From: CAYJXA01 sp964404595
GTDB taxonomy: Archaea; Nanobdellota; Nanobdellia; Woesearchaeales; GW2011-AR9
DNA length: 17,778 nt
NCBI GenBank assembly: GCA_964404595.1
Contig: CAYOKQ010000032.1
Location: forward strand, 1 to 17,778
Reading direction: 5' to 3'
Shown: in pieces, positions 1 through 7,415 of the stretch
How positions within the stretch are numbered: the stretch's first letter is position 1
How the letters are laid out: every line of letters begins with the position of its first letter
Notes under the pieces: model-generated
What the model saw: the letters and a program-made list of their open reading frames with translations, nothing else
Databases searched by the model: none
What the model was told of the DNA's origin: nothing
Program-made: the position numbers and the translations under genes

Positions 1-82
1 GATCTATTTCTCTAATGCCCCTTCCGTCGGTAACAATTTTTTCGATATGCTGCTGTATGGGTGTTGGTAGTGTTTTGTACAT
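1..82 (-). CDS. Unknown protein, N-terminus only (partial)
   Basis: Only the first 27 codons are present; the gene runs off the left edge. The ATG at 82 lies 2 nt after the TAA of the upstream glycosyltransferase-like gene. A good Shine-Dalgarno match (GGGAGAT) overlaps that stop, so the two genes form one operon. The peptide begins MYKTLPTPIQQHIEKIV and continues TDGRGIREID. This is too short to assign to a family. Confidence 0.6.
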   Translation of the reverse strand, partial: MYKTLPTPIQQHIEKIVTDGRGIREID

Positions 83-84
83 TT

Positions 85-1236
85 TTATCTCCCTATATTT
101 TCAACTAAATCAGCAAAACGCTTCGCTGCTTTTCCGTCGACAGAGAATTTTAGTCTTTTACCAGCTAATTCTTTTTCATATTCAGGACTTGGTGCAGCTA
201 CTGCTTTTACTAATTTTTCTATTCCATCCCATGATATTGTATATGGTATCGCTTCCAATGCTAATGGAGGAAAAGCACATAATTCCGGCATAACTTCTGC
301 CCAAGGTTCAGACACGTACGGGATGAGGGCAGCAGTATTGCGATCCAGTAAACACGCTTCTGTTAAAATTGTACTTCTCGTGGCAAAAACTGAATCTACG
401 GCTAATAGAAAATCAATATTTTTTCTGGGATCAAGTGTAATTGGAGTAATTCCATATCGTTTGGCCAAAGTGCCGGTGAAATTTTGGTCATGCTTTTCTC
501 CTCCGTGAGATTTCACAGCAAACGGAATTTTCATGTCTGCCGCTATTGAAAACACAGCTTTGGTTATCTTCATCTCATATTCAAACCACCGCTGGCGTTT
601 CTCTCTATATTCTACGCCATTTCTTTCTATATGCGGTCTTAGATATTCGGTGTCAGGATGAATATTCTGGCTAAAATATGCGTGCAATTTCTGTTCAGGA
701 TTTACTCCTATCTCTTGTAGTATTGCTGCGCGCTCTTCCAAGGTATACTGTTGCCTTTTGGCAGCATACTGATCTAATGCCGTCCACCCAACGATGCGGC
801 TTCTTTTGACAGCTTCGGCACCCATTTGCGCACCAAGTTCTGTTTGTGCTGTTTTCTTGCATTCCTCATTCATCACTGCTAAAATAGTGGGAAGGTCGTC
901 TGGATTTGTCCCTAATCGAAGTCTATAATTGCTATTTTCATCTTGTGCCGCAATGGTCGGGATACTAGCCGCATTTGCTGCACGTAAAAAATAACCGTCA
1001 GGCGTTTCGTATCCTGAAAGACCAACAATCACAATATCAAAGCCTTTCACTAGATGGCCATAGCCTTCGCCGCCAGGAGAAATCTCCTGATATGGTAATC
1101 CCGCAAAACCGGCAGCTTCATCTCTATTTCCTGTTGCATAAATGGTAAGATTGTGGCCCCGCTGCAATAATTCTTTGGCAACAGGAGCAAGGGCATTAGT
1201 AGAGCCTCGTTGCTTGGCACTCATTAAAATTTCCAT
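85..1236 (-). CDS. GT-B-fold glycosyltransferase / epimerase-like protein
   Basis: 383 aa. The N-terminus (MEILMSAKQRGSTNALAPVA, then a helix ending ELLQRGHNLTIYATG) has the look of a first Rossmann domain of a GT-B glycosyltransferase or UDP-GlcNAc 2-epimerase-like protein. Around residues 275-300 the segment LLAVDSVFATRSTILTEACL resembles the second-domain strand-helix of that fold, where a 'VFATRST..TEAC' type motif contacts a nucleotide-linked donor. No signal peptide or membrane segment is visible, so it should be cytosolic. It leads an operon with the partial gene to its left. Its ATG lies 27 nt after a TATA box that overlaps the stop codon of the PGPGW gene, so transcription is likely leaderless. 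The fold call is a judgement from local motifs; donor and acceptor are unknown. Confidence 0.5.
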   Translation of the reverse strand: MEILMSAKQRGSTNALAPVAKELLQRGHNLTIYATGNRDEAAGFAGLPYQEISPGGEGYGHLVKGFDIVIVGLSGYETPDGYFLRAANAASIPTIAAQDENSNYRLRLGTNPDDLPTILAVMNEECKKTAQTELGAQMGAEAVKRSRIVGWTALDQYAAKRQQYTLEERAAILQEIGVNPEQKLHAYFSQNIHPDTEYLRPHIERNGVEYREKRQRWFEYEMKITKAVFSIAADMKIPFAVKSHGGEKHDQNFTGTLAKRYGITPITLDPRKNIDFLLAVDSVFATRSTILTEACLLDRNTAALIPYVSEPWAEVMPELCAFPPLALEAIPYTISWDGIEKLVKAVAAPSPEYEKELAGKRLKFSVDGKAAKRFADLVENIGR

Positions 1237-1258
1237 ATAACTCTTGGTAAGTAGTATC

Positions 1259-1267
1259 TTTATAAAT
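1259..1267 (-). promoter_or_regulatory. TATA box for the GT-B-like gene
   Basis: Minus-strand ATTTATAAAG is centred about 27 nt upstream of the ATG at 1236. It overlaps the stop codon of the upstream PGPGW gene. The spacing predicts a transcript starting at or next to the ATG. Confidence 0.6.
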
Positions 1268-1535
1268 GTTTTGTTTCGCTTTCTGCTTTATCGTGCATCC
1301 CTACTTTTTCTTTCATTTTCTTTAATAATCTTTTGGCCCATACCAATTCTGTCGCGAGGATGGCCAAGCCCAGAGGAATCACGATGATGGCCGGACCAGG
1401 GAGAATGATGAAAGCTATTCCCATTGCCAAGACAGTCATGCCGATGACAATCTTTATCCAGCGCTTGGTTTTACAAAGCAAGGAAGTCGGTTCTGGGGGT
1501 GATTCTGGTATTGGTATATGCTGGTCTGATTCCAT
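1260..1535 (-). CDS. PGPGW-family transmembrane protein
   Basis: 91 aa. A Pro-rich soluble N-terminus of about 24 residues is followed by KTKRWIKIVIG and two close hydrophobic segments (about 28-44 and 46-62). The segment ILPGPAIIVIPLGLAILATE followed by a W-A-K-R-L-L basic helix is the signature of the putative transmembrane PGPGW family, here with PGPA instead of PGPGW. Family function is unknown; members are small inner-membrane proteins. The basic tail KRLLKKMKEK probably stays cytoplasmic. A TATA box 26 nt upstream of the ATG supports this start and a leaderless monocistronic transcript. Confidence 0.75.
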   Translation of the reverse strand: MESDQHIPIPESPPEPTSLLCKTKRWIKIVIGMTVLAMGIAFIILPGPAIIVIPLGLAILATELVWAKRLLKKMKEKVGMHDKAESETKHL

Positions 1536-1556
1536 ACTTTCACTAAAGAGATTTGG

Positions 1557-1566
1557 TTTTATATAG
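1557..1566 (-). promoter_or_regulatory. TATA box for the PGPGW gene
   Basis: Minus-strand CTATATAAAA is centred about 26 nt before the ATG at 1535. Confidence 0.6.
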
Positions 1567-1627
1567 TTTTCTTTTATTTTTTTTCAGAAATAATTATCTC
1601 AAATATGTATACTAAACTATCCAAAAT

Positions 1628-1636
1628 ATTATATAC
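1628..1636 (+). promoter_or_regulatory. TATA box for the small 1661 gene
   Basis: ATTATATAC is centred about 28 nt before the ATG at 1661. It is divergent from the PGPGW promoter about 70 nt away. Confidence 0.55.
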
Positions 1637-1660
1637 TTGTCTCGTCTCTAAAATTTTCTT

Positions 1661-1933
1661 ATGGTAGATTACGAACCATCAAAGCTGGAAGCGGCTTTAA
1701 GAAGAGCTTTTGTCGATCGGCGGCAGGAAGCCATACTTATCGATGGGCATGAATTATGCAGGCGGCCATTTATCCGAGAAGCATTTTTCTATGGGCAGAG
1801 AAAAGGCTGGTTAGTTCTGAAAGATAAGCTTATCGATCCGATAGAAGTTCTGGAGCCTGGCTTAGGCCAATACGAAGGACAGACATATAAATTAAGTAAA
1901 GAGGGTAAGAAATATTTTGGTATGTCAAAGTGA
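1661..1933 (+). CDS. Small unknown protein, possible winged-helix
   Basis: 90 aa, soluble and mixed charge. The C-terminal stretch YEGQTYKLSKEGKKYFG has the 'wing strand then Lys/Glu-Gly helix' shape often seen at the end of winged-helix DNA-binding domains. The middle (CRRPFIREAFFYGQRKGWLV) could be the recognition part. This is weak inference; no family was recognised. It has its own TATA box and a leaderless start. It is convergent with elp3, and the two stop codons are only 4 nt apart. A T-run just past its stop could terminate it. Confidence 0.6.
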   Translation: MVDYEPSKLEAALRRAFVDRRQEAILIDGHELCRRPFIREAFFYGQRKGWLVLKDKLIDPIEVLEPGLGQYEGQTYKLSKEGKKYFGMSK

Positions 1934-1937
1934 AGTT

Positions 1938-3617
1938 CTAAAGTTTTTTCACCATATACGGCCCTTCTTTGGCATAGCTTAATTTATTCTTATAATATTC
2001 TTTCACACCGATGCCGCTGATGACCACCATTTTCTTCTTTCCATGCTTTCGGGCTACTTCTTCTGCTTTTTCCATGAGTTTTGTTCCCCATCCTTTATGC
2101 TGCACCATTCCTTCCTCACCGATGGCGGTGGCAGTTCCATAGACATGTAATTCTCGAATCAAGGCGCTGCCATTGGTAATTTCAGGGCGCAGATATTCGT
2201 AGGGAAATCGCAGACGGCAAAAGCCAATGAGAACGTCCTGTGCTGGATCCTCTGCTGCGATAAAAAATTCTGTTCCTCCCGACGCTGCATATTCGGTTAT
2301 CTTGATTTGAATGTTATCCCCATTCACTTTTTTGCCCAAGGGCTCGCGGCATCGAATACATCGGCATTTAGGGTGATATTTCTCATGAATAAATTGGCGA
2401 AAATTGGTTAAACCAACACCGGCTGACCAATATTTGGTAGGAACATCGCGTTGAATTCGCTGAATGCGGCAATATTCTGGCGTATATCCCTTAATGGGAA
2501 CCAAGCGCTCAGCGGCTTCCTCTGTACTTATCGGCTCAAATTTTCCCTGTTTCCATTGCAGGTACAAGGTGGTTCCTGGCGCGACCATGCACGGATAGAA
2601 TTTGATCATGTCGGGGCGATAATCTGGATCATCGAACAACAATTTCATGCCGGCGATATCTCTTTCTCTGTCCGTGAGCGGAAGGCCGGGCATGTAATGG
2701 AAATTGATCTTAAAGCCCAGATCACGCAGGATTTGAATTGATTTTTTGGAATCTGCAGTGCTGTGCCCTCGATGCACGTTAGTTAATACGTCGTCATATA
2801 CCGATTCAATACCCAGTTCTACTCTTGTACACCCTTGCCGCAGCATTTCGTTGCCATGCTCCAGAAATCCCCAGTCTGGTTTCGTTTCGATACAGAGAGC
2901 AACGCATTTTACTTTGGCAGTTTCATTTCTGTGCTGTTCTTGTTTCAGCGTCGTCTCTATTTTTTGTTTTAATTGCAGTAACTTCTCTTGGATATGCTGC
3001 ATTCGTTGTGCATCTCTCATCTCTCCCGGAAGCTCAAAAAAGTCTTTAAATTCTTCAATGTTGATATTTCCTTCCTGATCGAAAAATAAATCAGAGAAAT
3101 CATTGAGCGCTTTGAATGCACCACAGATGAATTCTTCCTGATATTCTTTTGGAGTGGCGGTAAAAGTTCCTCCCATGATGATGAATTCTATTTTATCCAC
3201 GGTGTGGCCCAGCAGGATATATTGTTCCAGGCGGTTGAAAGTCATCAAATAGGAATCATAGTTATTTCTCATTCCCCGCATGGTGGCAGGCTCATGCCCG
3301 GTGTATGATTGGGGGACATCTCCCCAGGGGCTGGCAATGCCTCCCGGACAAAATGTACACTTGCCATGAGGACATTTGCTTGGTGCAGTCATTAAAGCAA
3401 CGGGAGATACTCCGGAAATAGTGCGAACCGGTTTGGTGAGAAGTTTTTTTTTGAGAACCTGCAAATCTTCTTCAGATGTATGCAGCAGTATTTGAATATT
3501 AGAAGGAATAGTCTTTTCTTTGTATCTAAAGGCAAGGTCCCGCTTTACGGCACAGAACTGTTTCTCGGTAAAATTGTTTTTCTTCAGTTCGGCGATGAGG
3601 TCCTGATAGAGAGACAT
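1938..3617 (-). CDS. elp3: Archaeal Elp3, tRNA wobble-uridine modification enzyme
   Basis: 559 aa, full length for archaeal Elp3. It is a radical-SAM and acetyltransferase enzyme that starts carboxymethyl-type modification at C5 of wobble uridine-34 in tRNA, using SAM and acetyl-CoA. Seen in order: an N-terminal tRNA-binding region; the 4Fe-4S motif CPHGKCTFC with cysteines 82, 87 and 90 (CX4CX2C) followed by PGG; downstream radical-SAM strands (EFIIMGGTF, CIETKPDW, RVELGIESV, INFHYMPGLP); a Cys cluster CRCIRC at about 418-423 matching the zinc-binding linker; and a C-terminal GNAT domain with the acetyl-CoA loop QHKGWGTKLM at about 506-515. No other Elongator subunit is nearby, as usual in archaea, where Elp3 works alone. 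The ATG is 27 nt from a TATA-like element. Confidence 0.97.
   Translation of the reverse strand: MSLYQDLIAELKKNNFTEKQFCAVKRDLAFRYKEKTIPSNIQILLHTSEEDLQVLKKKLLTKPVRTISGVSPVALMTAPSKCPHGKCTFCPGGIASPWGDVPQSYTGHEPATMRGMRNNYDSYLMTFNRLEQYILLGHTVDKIEFIIMGGTFTATPKEYQEEFICGAFKALNDFSDLFFDQEGNINIEEFKDFFELPGEMRDAQRMQHIQEKLLQLKQKIETTLKQEQHRNETAKVKCVALCIETKPDWGFLEHGNEMLRQGCTRVELGIESVYDDVLTNVHRGHSTADSKKSIQILRDLGFKINFHYMPGLPLTDRERDIAGMKLLFDDPDYRPDMIKFYPCMVAPGTTLYLQWKQGKFEPISTEEAAERLVPIKGYTPEYCRIQRIQRDVPTKYWSAGVGLTNFRQFIHEKYHPKCRCIRCREPLGKKVNGDNIQIKITEYAASGGTEFFIAAEDPAQDVLIGFCRLRFPYEYLRPEITNGSALIRELHVYGTATAIGEEGMVQHKGWGTKLMEKAEEVARKHGKKKMVVISGIGVKEYYKNKLSYAKEGPYMVKKL
1944..1949 (+). terminator. T-run after the 1661 gene
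   Basis: Six T residues begin 11 nt after the stop of the plus-strand gene. Archaeal RNA polymerase can stop at T-runs without a hairpin. It lies inside the 3' end of elp3, and a six-base run is weak evidence. Confidence 0.3.
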
Positions 3618-3639
3618 GAAATTCTTTTTGAGGGGATTT

Positions 3640-3648
3640 TTTATTAAG
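3640..3648 (-). promoter_or_regulatory. TATA-like element for elp3
   Basis: Minus-strand TTAATAAAA is centred about 27 nt before the elp3 ATG at 3617. Confidence 0.5.
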
Positions 3649-3700
3649 GTTTCGGGGAAAAATTAAGATTATTACTATCAAGTAAGAAACTAATCGCAAT

Positions 3701-3709
3701 ATTTATAAA
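3701..3709 (+). promoter_or_regulatory. TATA box for the 3747 gene
   Basis: ATTTATAAA is centred about 41 nt before the ATG at 3747. This leaves a leader of about 15 nt, unlike the leaderless spacing seen at most other genes here. It is divergent from the elp3 promoter. Confidence 0.55.
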
Positions 3710-3746
3710 CTTCTGCTGGTTTTGCACTTCAATTAGGGCTTACGCT

Positions 3747-4610
3747 ATGGAATTACTAGAATTATTAGGAGAACTACAATTATCAGGAGAAAGTGAAAGT
3801 TTACTAGCATTATTAAAAGCACAATTAGGAGCAGCAGGATATCTAAAGATAGTACCTTCACTCAAAATTTTTTATGGGGAGGTTGGTTTTACTTCGTTAG
3901 AGCCCCATCGTCAATTTTTTGGTAGAATGATTGATACCATGCCTTTATTAATTAACGGCACAGATAAAAAGGGAAAGAAAGTTGACATTCCCCGAACTCC
4001 TGTATCTTTTACTTATGTTTTGGAAAGGCAGCAAACTGCTCCTGACGACAATGTGCGAGGAGAATGGCTGAATCATTATATATTTACTGGTGATCTGGTT
4101 GCCACTGGTGTTGATGGAGATATTTTGAGCGTCTGGGATAGTCCTCTTCTGCGAAGCCTGACTTCAGAGAGCAAACTGAATAACGGAGCTTTGATCCTCT
4201 CAACTACACAATGGAATGAACTGAAAGCTCAAAAAGAAGGAACGTTATATCTTACTGCTGAGCAAGCCGCGCAAGTGCATCAACAAGGATTTGTGAAGCA
4301 AGAAGGCATTTGGACTCCTTCCAATAAAGAAGTAGCCCGGGTATGGGATCATCTTGGCCGAGGACAAGACCTTACGTCATATGCCACAATCGTGGGTGGG
4401 GCAACACGCAGCAAGAATATCATGAATGTCTATTTGGATGCCTCAGCACGACAATTACCCACCGGGCGGGCCTGGGTTGTCGTTAGGGGCGCTGGCTGCT
4501 CCAGTGCGGATGGTGACTACAAACTCGATAGTAATGTGGGTCGGATCGTCGGGGTAGCGCCGGCGTTGCGCGAAAAAATGTTGGAAGCACGAGTTCATGA
4601 ATCACTTTGA
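3747..4610 (+). CDS. Unknown soluble protein with a Leu/Glu-rich N-terminus
   Basis: 287 aa; no family recognised. Residues 1-33 are an amphipathic, Leu/Glu/Gly-rich helix-forming segment. It is encoded almost entirely by codons ending in A (28 of codons 2-31), unlike the rest of the gene. The remainder is a mixed alpha/beta sequence with aromatic and charged patches (EPHRQFFGRMIDTMPLLING; GEWLNHYIFTGDLVATG) and no signal peptide or membrane span. The segment PTGRAWVVVRGAGCSSADGD near residues 244-263 is the most distinctive. A late codon run (from about 4440) is GC-richer than the start. It stands alone between elp3 and the L21e operon. No function is proposed. Confidence 0.7.
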   Translation: MELLELLGELQLSGESESLLALLKAQLGAAGYLKIVPSLKIFYGEVGFTSLEPHRQFFGRMIDTMPLLINGTDKKGKKVDIPRTPVSFTYVLERQQTAPDDNVRGEWLNHYIFTGDLVATGVDGDILSVWDSPLLRSLTSESKLNNGALILSTTQWNELKAQKEGTLYLTAEQAAQVHQQGFVKQEGIWTPSNKEVARVWDHLGRGQDLTSYATIVGGATRSKNIMNVYLDASARQLPTGRAWVVVRGAGCSSADGDYKLDSNVGRIVGVAPALREKMLEARVHESL

Positions 4611-4675
4611 AGTCCTTTTGCACAAGTTGGAAACTATCTAGTGCGGTGAAGGCATCATCAAAACCAATTAGAAAT

Positions 4676-4685
4676 CTTTATAAAT
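4676..4685 (+). promoter_or_regulatory. TATA box for the L21e operon
   Basis: CTTTATAAAT is centred about 27 nt before the L21e ATG at 4708, so a leaderless transcript is predicted. Confidence 0.65.
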
Positions 4686-4707
4686 CACCCCTTAAATAAA
4701 GCTTAAT

Positions 4708-4998
4708 ATGGTCACCAGGATCGGAACAGGACAGCGAAAGACACGATATCTCTTTAAGCGGCATTATCGCCAGCGGGGCAAGATTCCTTTAAGCCAGTAT
4801 TTTCAAGAATTACATCCGGGAGATAAGGTGTGCTTAAAAATCAATGCTGCTGTCCAAGGAGGCCAATTTCACCGCCGATTCTACGGAACCACCGGTACTG
4901 TGGCTGGCCGAAGGGGATTTTGCTACGAAGTCAAAATATATGATCAAAATAAAGAAAAAACATTATATGTTCATCCTATTCATCTTACCAAAGCATGA
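4708..4998 (+). CDS. rpl21e: Ribosomal protein L21e
   Basis: 96 aa, normal length for the archaeal/eukaryotic L21e family, a protein of the large ribosomal subunit. Seen: a basic N-terminus (GTGQRKTRYLFKRHYRQRGK), the SH3-like barrel segments ELHPGDKVCLKINAAVQGG and FHRRFYGTTGTVAGRRG, and the terminal YVHPIHLTKA, which matches the family's 'V.pvHL' ending. It heads the conserved archaeal order L21e - Rpo4 - DUF655 and is followed after 9 nt by rpo4. The start is fixed by the TATA box at leaderless spacing. Confidence 0.95.
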   Translation: MVTRIGTGQRKTRYLFKRHYRQRGKIPLSQYFQELHPGDKVCLKINAAVQGGQFHRRFYGTTGTVAGRRGFCYEVKIYDQNKEKTLYVHPIHLTKA

Positions 4999-5007
4999 GG
5001 ACTTACC

Positions 5008-5355
5008 ATGGCAAATCCACAATTTATAGAAGAAAAAGGGTTGTCGTTAGTCGATGTTAAAGTTGCTCTCGATAAAATTGAAAAAAGAGACACTACGTTA
5101 AATTATCTTTCGACAAAAAGCAAAGAATATCTGGATAATTTTGTCACTTTATCGGCAAGCAAAAAAGAAGAGCTGCATAAGAAACTTCTTGATCTTCAAT
5201 TAACCCGATTAAAAGAGGAGCACATTGCGAAAATTGTTGATTTTCTTCCAACTACCGTAAATGAACTTAAAATTGTTTTACTGGCATATCCGTTAAGCAT
5301 GCCTAAAAAGGATCAAGAAAGTATTGTTGCAGTGATGCAAGAAGCAGCCAAATAG
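5008..5355 (+). CDS. rpoF: DNA-directed RNA polymerase subunit Rpo4 (RpoF)
   Basis: 115 aa. It is the Rpb4-like subunit that pairs with Rpo7 (RpoE) to form the polymerase stalk, which helps open promoters and bind nascent RNA. Seen: an N-terminal strand region (EEKGLSLVDVKVALDKIE), a central helical region (LNYLSTKSKEYLDNFVTL) and the HRDC-like C-terminal helices IAKIVDFLPTTVNELKIVLL, whose 'iaki..llP.t..Elk.il' pattern is characteristic of Rpb4. A GAGG Shine-Dalgarno overlapping the L21e stop codon lies 7 nt before the ATG, so translation follows L21e in one operon. Confidence 0.95.
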   Translation: MANPQFIEEKGLSLVDVKVALDKIEKRDTTLNYLSTKSKEYLDNFVTLSASKKEELHKKLLDLQLTRLKEEHIAKIVDFLPTTVNELKIVLLAYPLSMPKKDQESIVAVMQEAAK

Positions 5356-5383
5356 GTGATTTTTGATGGGACAAAAGCGTAAT

Positions 5384-5392
5384 TCTTATTAA
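5384..5392 (+). promoter_or_regulatory. Weak TATA-like element before DUF655 gene
   Basis: TCTTATTAA is centred about 27 nt before the ATG at 5415 in the 59-nt gap after rpo4. It may be an internal promoter, in addition to read-through from the L21e promoter. Confidence 0.4.
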
Positions 5393-5414
5393 CTTAAGGT
5401 TATTTTCTCTGCCT

Positions 5415-5981
5415 ATGACACAAAATCAACCGCTTCTTCCTGTACGAGAAGAGAGGGCTATCGTACTGGATTATTTGGAGCATGGTTATCCGTTTGAAGA
5501 AAGCGGCATGAAAAGCGCCATTGTCCAAGCACTGGGCATAGAACATTTGACCGTCCTGGAACTTATCCCTAAAAAAGGGGTTCAATTGCAGCCTCACCAG
5601 GAAGTTTACATTGGCGAAGGCAAGCGTGATGAAATTCATCACATTAAAGGAAGAATACCTGCGAGTAAATTAACCGCTACGGCCAAGAATGAGCTGCAGC
5701 ATGTAGTGGAAGACGTGGTCAATAAGGACGAAAAAAAGTTCGTGGAATTCTTTAATAAAGCACAGCCGCTGACGATGCGCATGCATCAGTTGGAATTACT
5801 GCCCGGATTTGGCAAAAAGCATATGTGGGAAGTGCTGGAAGCACGCAAAGAGAAGCCATTTGAAAGTTTTGACGATTTAAAGAAGCGGGTAAAATTGCTG
5901 CCGGATCCTAAAGTAGTGGTTATTAAAAGAATCATGATGGAGCTGGAAGAAGATCAGAAATATCACGTGTTTGTGGGGTAG
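5415..5981 (+). CDS. DUF655 family RNA-associated protein
   Basis: 188 aa, the usual length of the archaeal DUF655 family. The family is conserved beside L21e and Rpo4 and is predicted to bind nucleic acid. Seen: an N-terminal region with REERAIVLDYLEHGYP; a central OB-like stretch with EVYIGEGKRDEIHHIKGRI; and a C-terminal helix-hairpin-helix, ELLPGFGKKHMWEVLEARK followed by FESFDDLKKRV (about 126-158), which is the nucleic-acid-contacting element. The family's exact role is unknown; context points to ribosome or rRNA work. In many archaea the next gene is ksgA, but here it is not. Confidence 0.92.
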   Translation: MTQNQPLLPVREERAIVLDYLEHGYPFEESGMKSAIVQALGIEHLTVLELIPKKGVQLQPHQEVYIGEGKRDEIHHIKGRIPASKLTATAKNELQHVVEDVVNKDEKKFVEFFNKAQPLTMRMHQLELLPGFGKKHMWEVLEARKEKPFESFDDLKKRVKLLPDPKVVVIKRIMMELEEDQKYHVFVG

Positions 5982-5993
5982 AGAAAATTTTTC

Positions 5994-6614
5994 ATGGCAT
6001 CTTCACTTTCCTTGGAAGAGAGGACTATTGGGTTTTTCTTGATGCAGACTGATAATGTTACTTGTTATGGGAACGCGGACGGGAAAAGGGTGATTCCTTT
6101 TCTTTGCGAAGGGGATTATGCTTTATTACGACAAGTTCGTGATGGTCTAAATCTAGAATCTCCCACGACTGCCCTCTGCCGAGGTTTAGTGCAGAGAAAT
6201 CCTTTCCTCGGATTATCAGGCGAGCAAGCGTATGCTATTCATGAAGCACTAGGCTACGTAGTACAATCAGCGTATTCGATGGCTCATGGAGTTATTGTAT
6301 TCGCTGGAGCCAGGCCTTCTGGCTACTTTTCATTCTTTTTGGAATTGGCGAAGAATTTGGATGTGTATGGTGCTGCAAAAGCTGCTTTTACCAGGGCTTT
6401 GGATGATTTTGAAAAAGAAAATAGAAAGTTGCTTAAAGATGAAAATTCGTGCAGGAAAAGTGGGGTTAATTTGGAGTTGTGGATTCCTGATAGACGTAAA
6501 GAATTAGTAGCAAAAAATCACCGTTTGAGAAAGAGCGAAAGAGACGTGTGTGGGGTTTTAGCTGGGGTAGCATCCGATGCGCTCAGAGGGTATGTACAGA
6601 AATATGGCATGTAA
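5994..6614 (+). CDS. Unknown protein in the place of ksgA
   Basis: 206 aa; no family recognised. It starts 12 nt after the DUF655 stop and overlaps the next gene, so it belongs to the same transcript. Seen: an N-terminal alpha/beta part (LSLEERTIGFFLMQTDN), a hydrophobic helical middle (AYSMAHGVIVFAGARPSGYF, about 91-110), and a basic C-terminus rich in Arg and Lys. It lacks a SAM-binding glycine loop, so it is not the dimethyladenosine transferase usually found at this position. No signal peptide. A GGGGT sequence overlapping the DUF655 stop is a distant, weak Shine-Dalgarno. Confidence 0.65.
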   Translation: MASSLSLEERTIGFFLMQTDNVTCYGNADGKRVIPFLCEGDYALLRQVRDGLNLESPTTALCRGLVQRNPFLGLSGEQAYAIHEALGYVVQSAYSMAHGVIVFAGARPSGYFSFFLELAKNLDVYGAAKAAFTRALDDFEKENRKLLKDENSCRKSGVNLELWIPDRRKELVAKNHRLRKSERDVCGVLAGVASDALRGYVQKYGM

Positions 6615-7377
6615 GATTGGTTTAGATAAATTGGTGTCTTTTTTTGTATCCACCGCCGACGACCAATTAAACACCCAAGTAATAGTGCCTGATGTAATTA
6701 AACGAAAAGAATTTTATTTTGTCCCCGGTTCTTATGCACTCTACGCACTATTTCTTCCATGGCATGGGCCATTTACACCATATTATCATCTTCGTGATTC
6801 TATACTCCAAAAGGGGTATTCTTGCGTGGAATATGAATTTTCTGCAGACATACTCTCGCCAGACTACCGGACTACGGAAAAATGCTATAAAACTATTGAG
6901 CAGAAGGTTAGAGAGCAGTTACAACAATTAGCGCAAGATTATCAATTCTCTACTGTGAATCTTGTTGGTGCAAGTTTAAGTTGCGTAAATGCTTTAATGA
7001 TTGGAAACGGTAATAATCTCATTAAAAAAATCCATCTGGTGGTTCCTGGACATTGCCTCGCAGAATCTTTATGGGAAGGGGTAAGAACTCAGAACTTAAG
7101 AAGTGTATTGGACTTGGGTGGAGTACGTTGTGAACAATTAAAAGAATACTGGAGGGAATTGGCACCGGAAAATAATATCGATCAATTACAGGATAAAAAA
7201 ATTTATATTACCCTCTCTCACGCAGATGAAGTGATTCCTATGCGGCATGGGCAAAAACTAGTTTCTTCATTGCAAAGGCATGGTGTAACGCCTACGGTTC
7301 GGACAAATAGATTTTTAGGCCATTATGCCACGGTATTGTCTTTTTGCTATTTTCCAACGGATATAGTTCTGGATTGA
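6577..7377 (+). CDS. Alpha/beta-hydrolase-fold protein
   Basis: 266 aa. A complete Ser-Asp-His triad can be read. The nucleophile elbow is LVGASLSCVNAL with Ser133 in a GxSxS context, the acid is Asp217 in SHADEVIPM, and the base is His249 in FLGHYATVLSF. An oxyanion-type loop (FLPWHGPF, about 59-66) precedes the elbow. The substrate is unknown; the layout resembles small esterase/lipase-like or acyl-peptidase-like enzymes. There is no signal peptide, so it is cytosolic. It overlaps the preceding unknown gene by 38 nt and should be cotranslated with it. The start is uncertain: ATG 6577 has a GGGGT 8 nt upstream, while ATGs at 6592 and 6604 are also possible. Confidence 0.75.
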   Translation: MRSEGMYRNMACKIGLDKLVSFFVSTADDQLNTQVIVPDVIKRKEFYFVPGSYALYALFLPWHGPFTPYYHLRDSILQKGYSCVEYEFSADILSPDYRTTEKCYKTIEQKVREQLQQLAQDYQFSTVNLVGASLSCVNALMIGNGNNLIKKIHLVVPGHCLAESLWEGVRTQNLRSVLDLGGVRCEQLKEYWRELAPENNIDQLQDKKIYITLSHADEVIPMRHGQKLVSSLQRHGVTPTVRTNRFLGHYATVLSFCYFPTDIVLD

Positions 7378-7415
7378 TAGGGTACGGTTGAATCGTATAC
7401 TCACTTTCTTAAAGC

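Noticed and set aside
1333..1566. 77-aa plus-strand frame opposite the PGPGW gene
   Set aside because: Lies antisense to a recognised membrane protein with a good promoter; its product has no coherent features.
2451..3078. Plus-strand frames inside elp3
   Set aside because: Antisense to a full-length, motif-complete Elp3.
7382..7400. GTACGGTTGAATCGTATAC resembles a tRNA T-arm or a small hairpin
   Set aside because: No acceptor stem, D-arm or anticodon arm around it, and the adjacent minus-strand sequence codes a protein end. The stem is only about 4-5 pairs.
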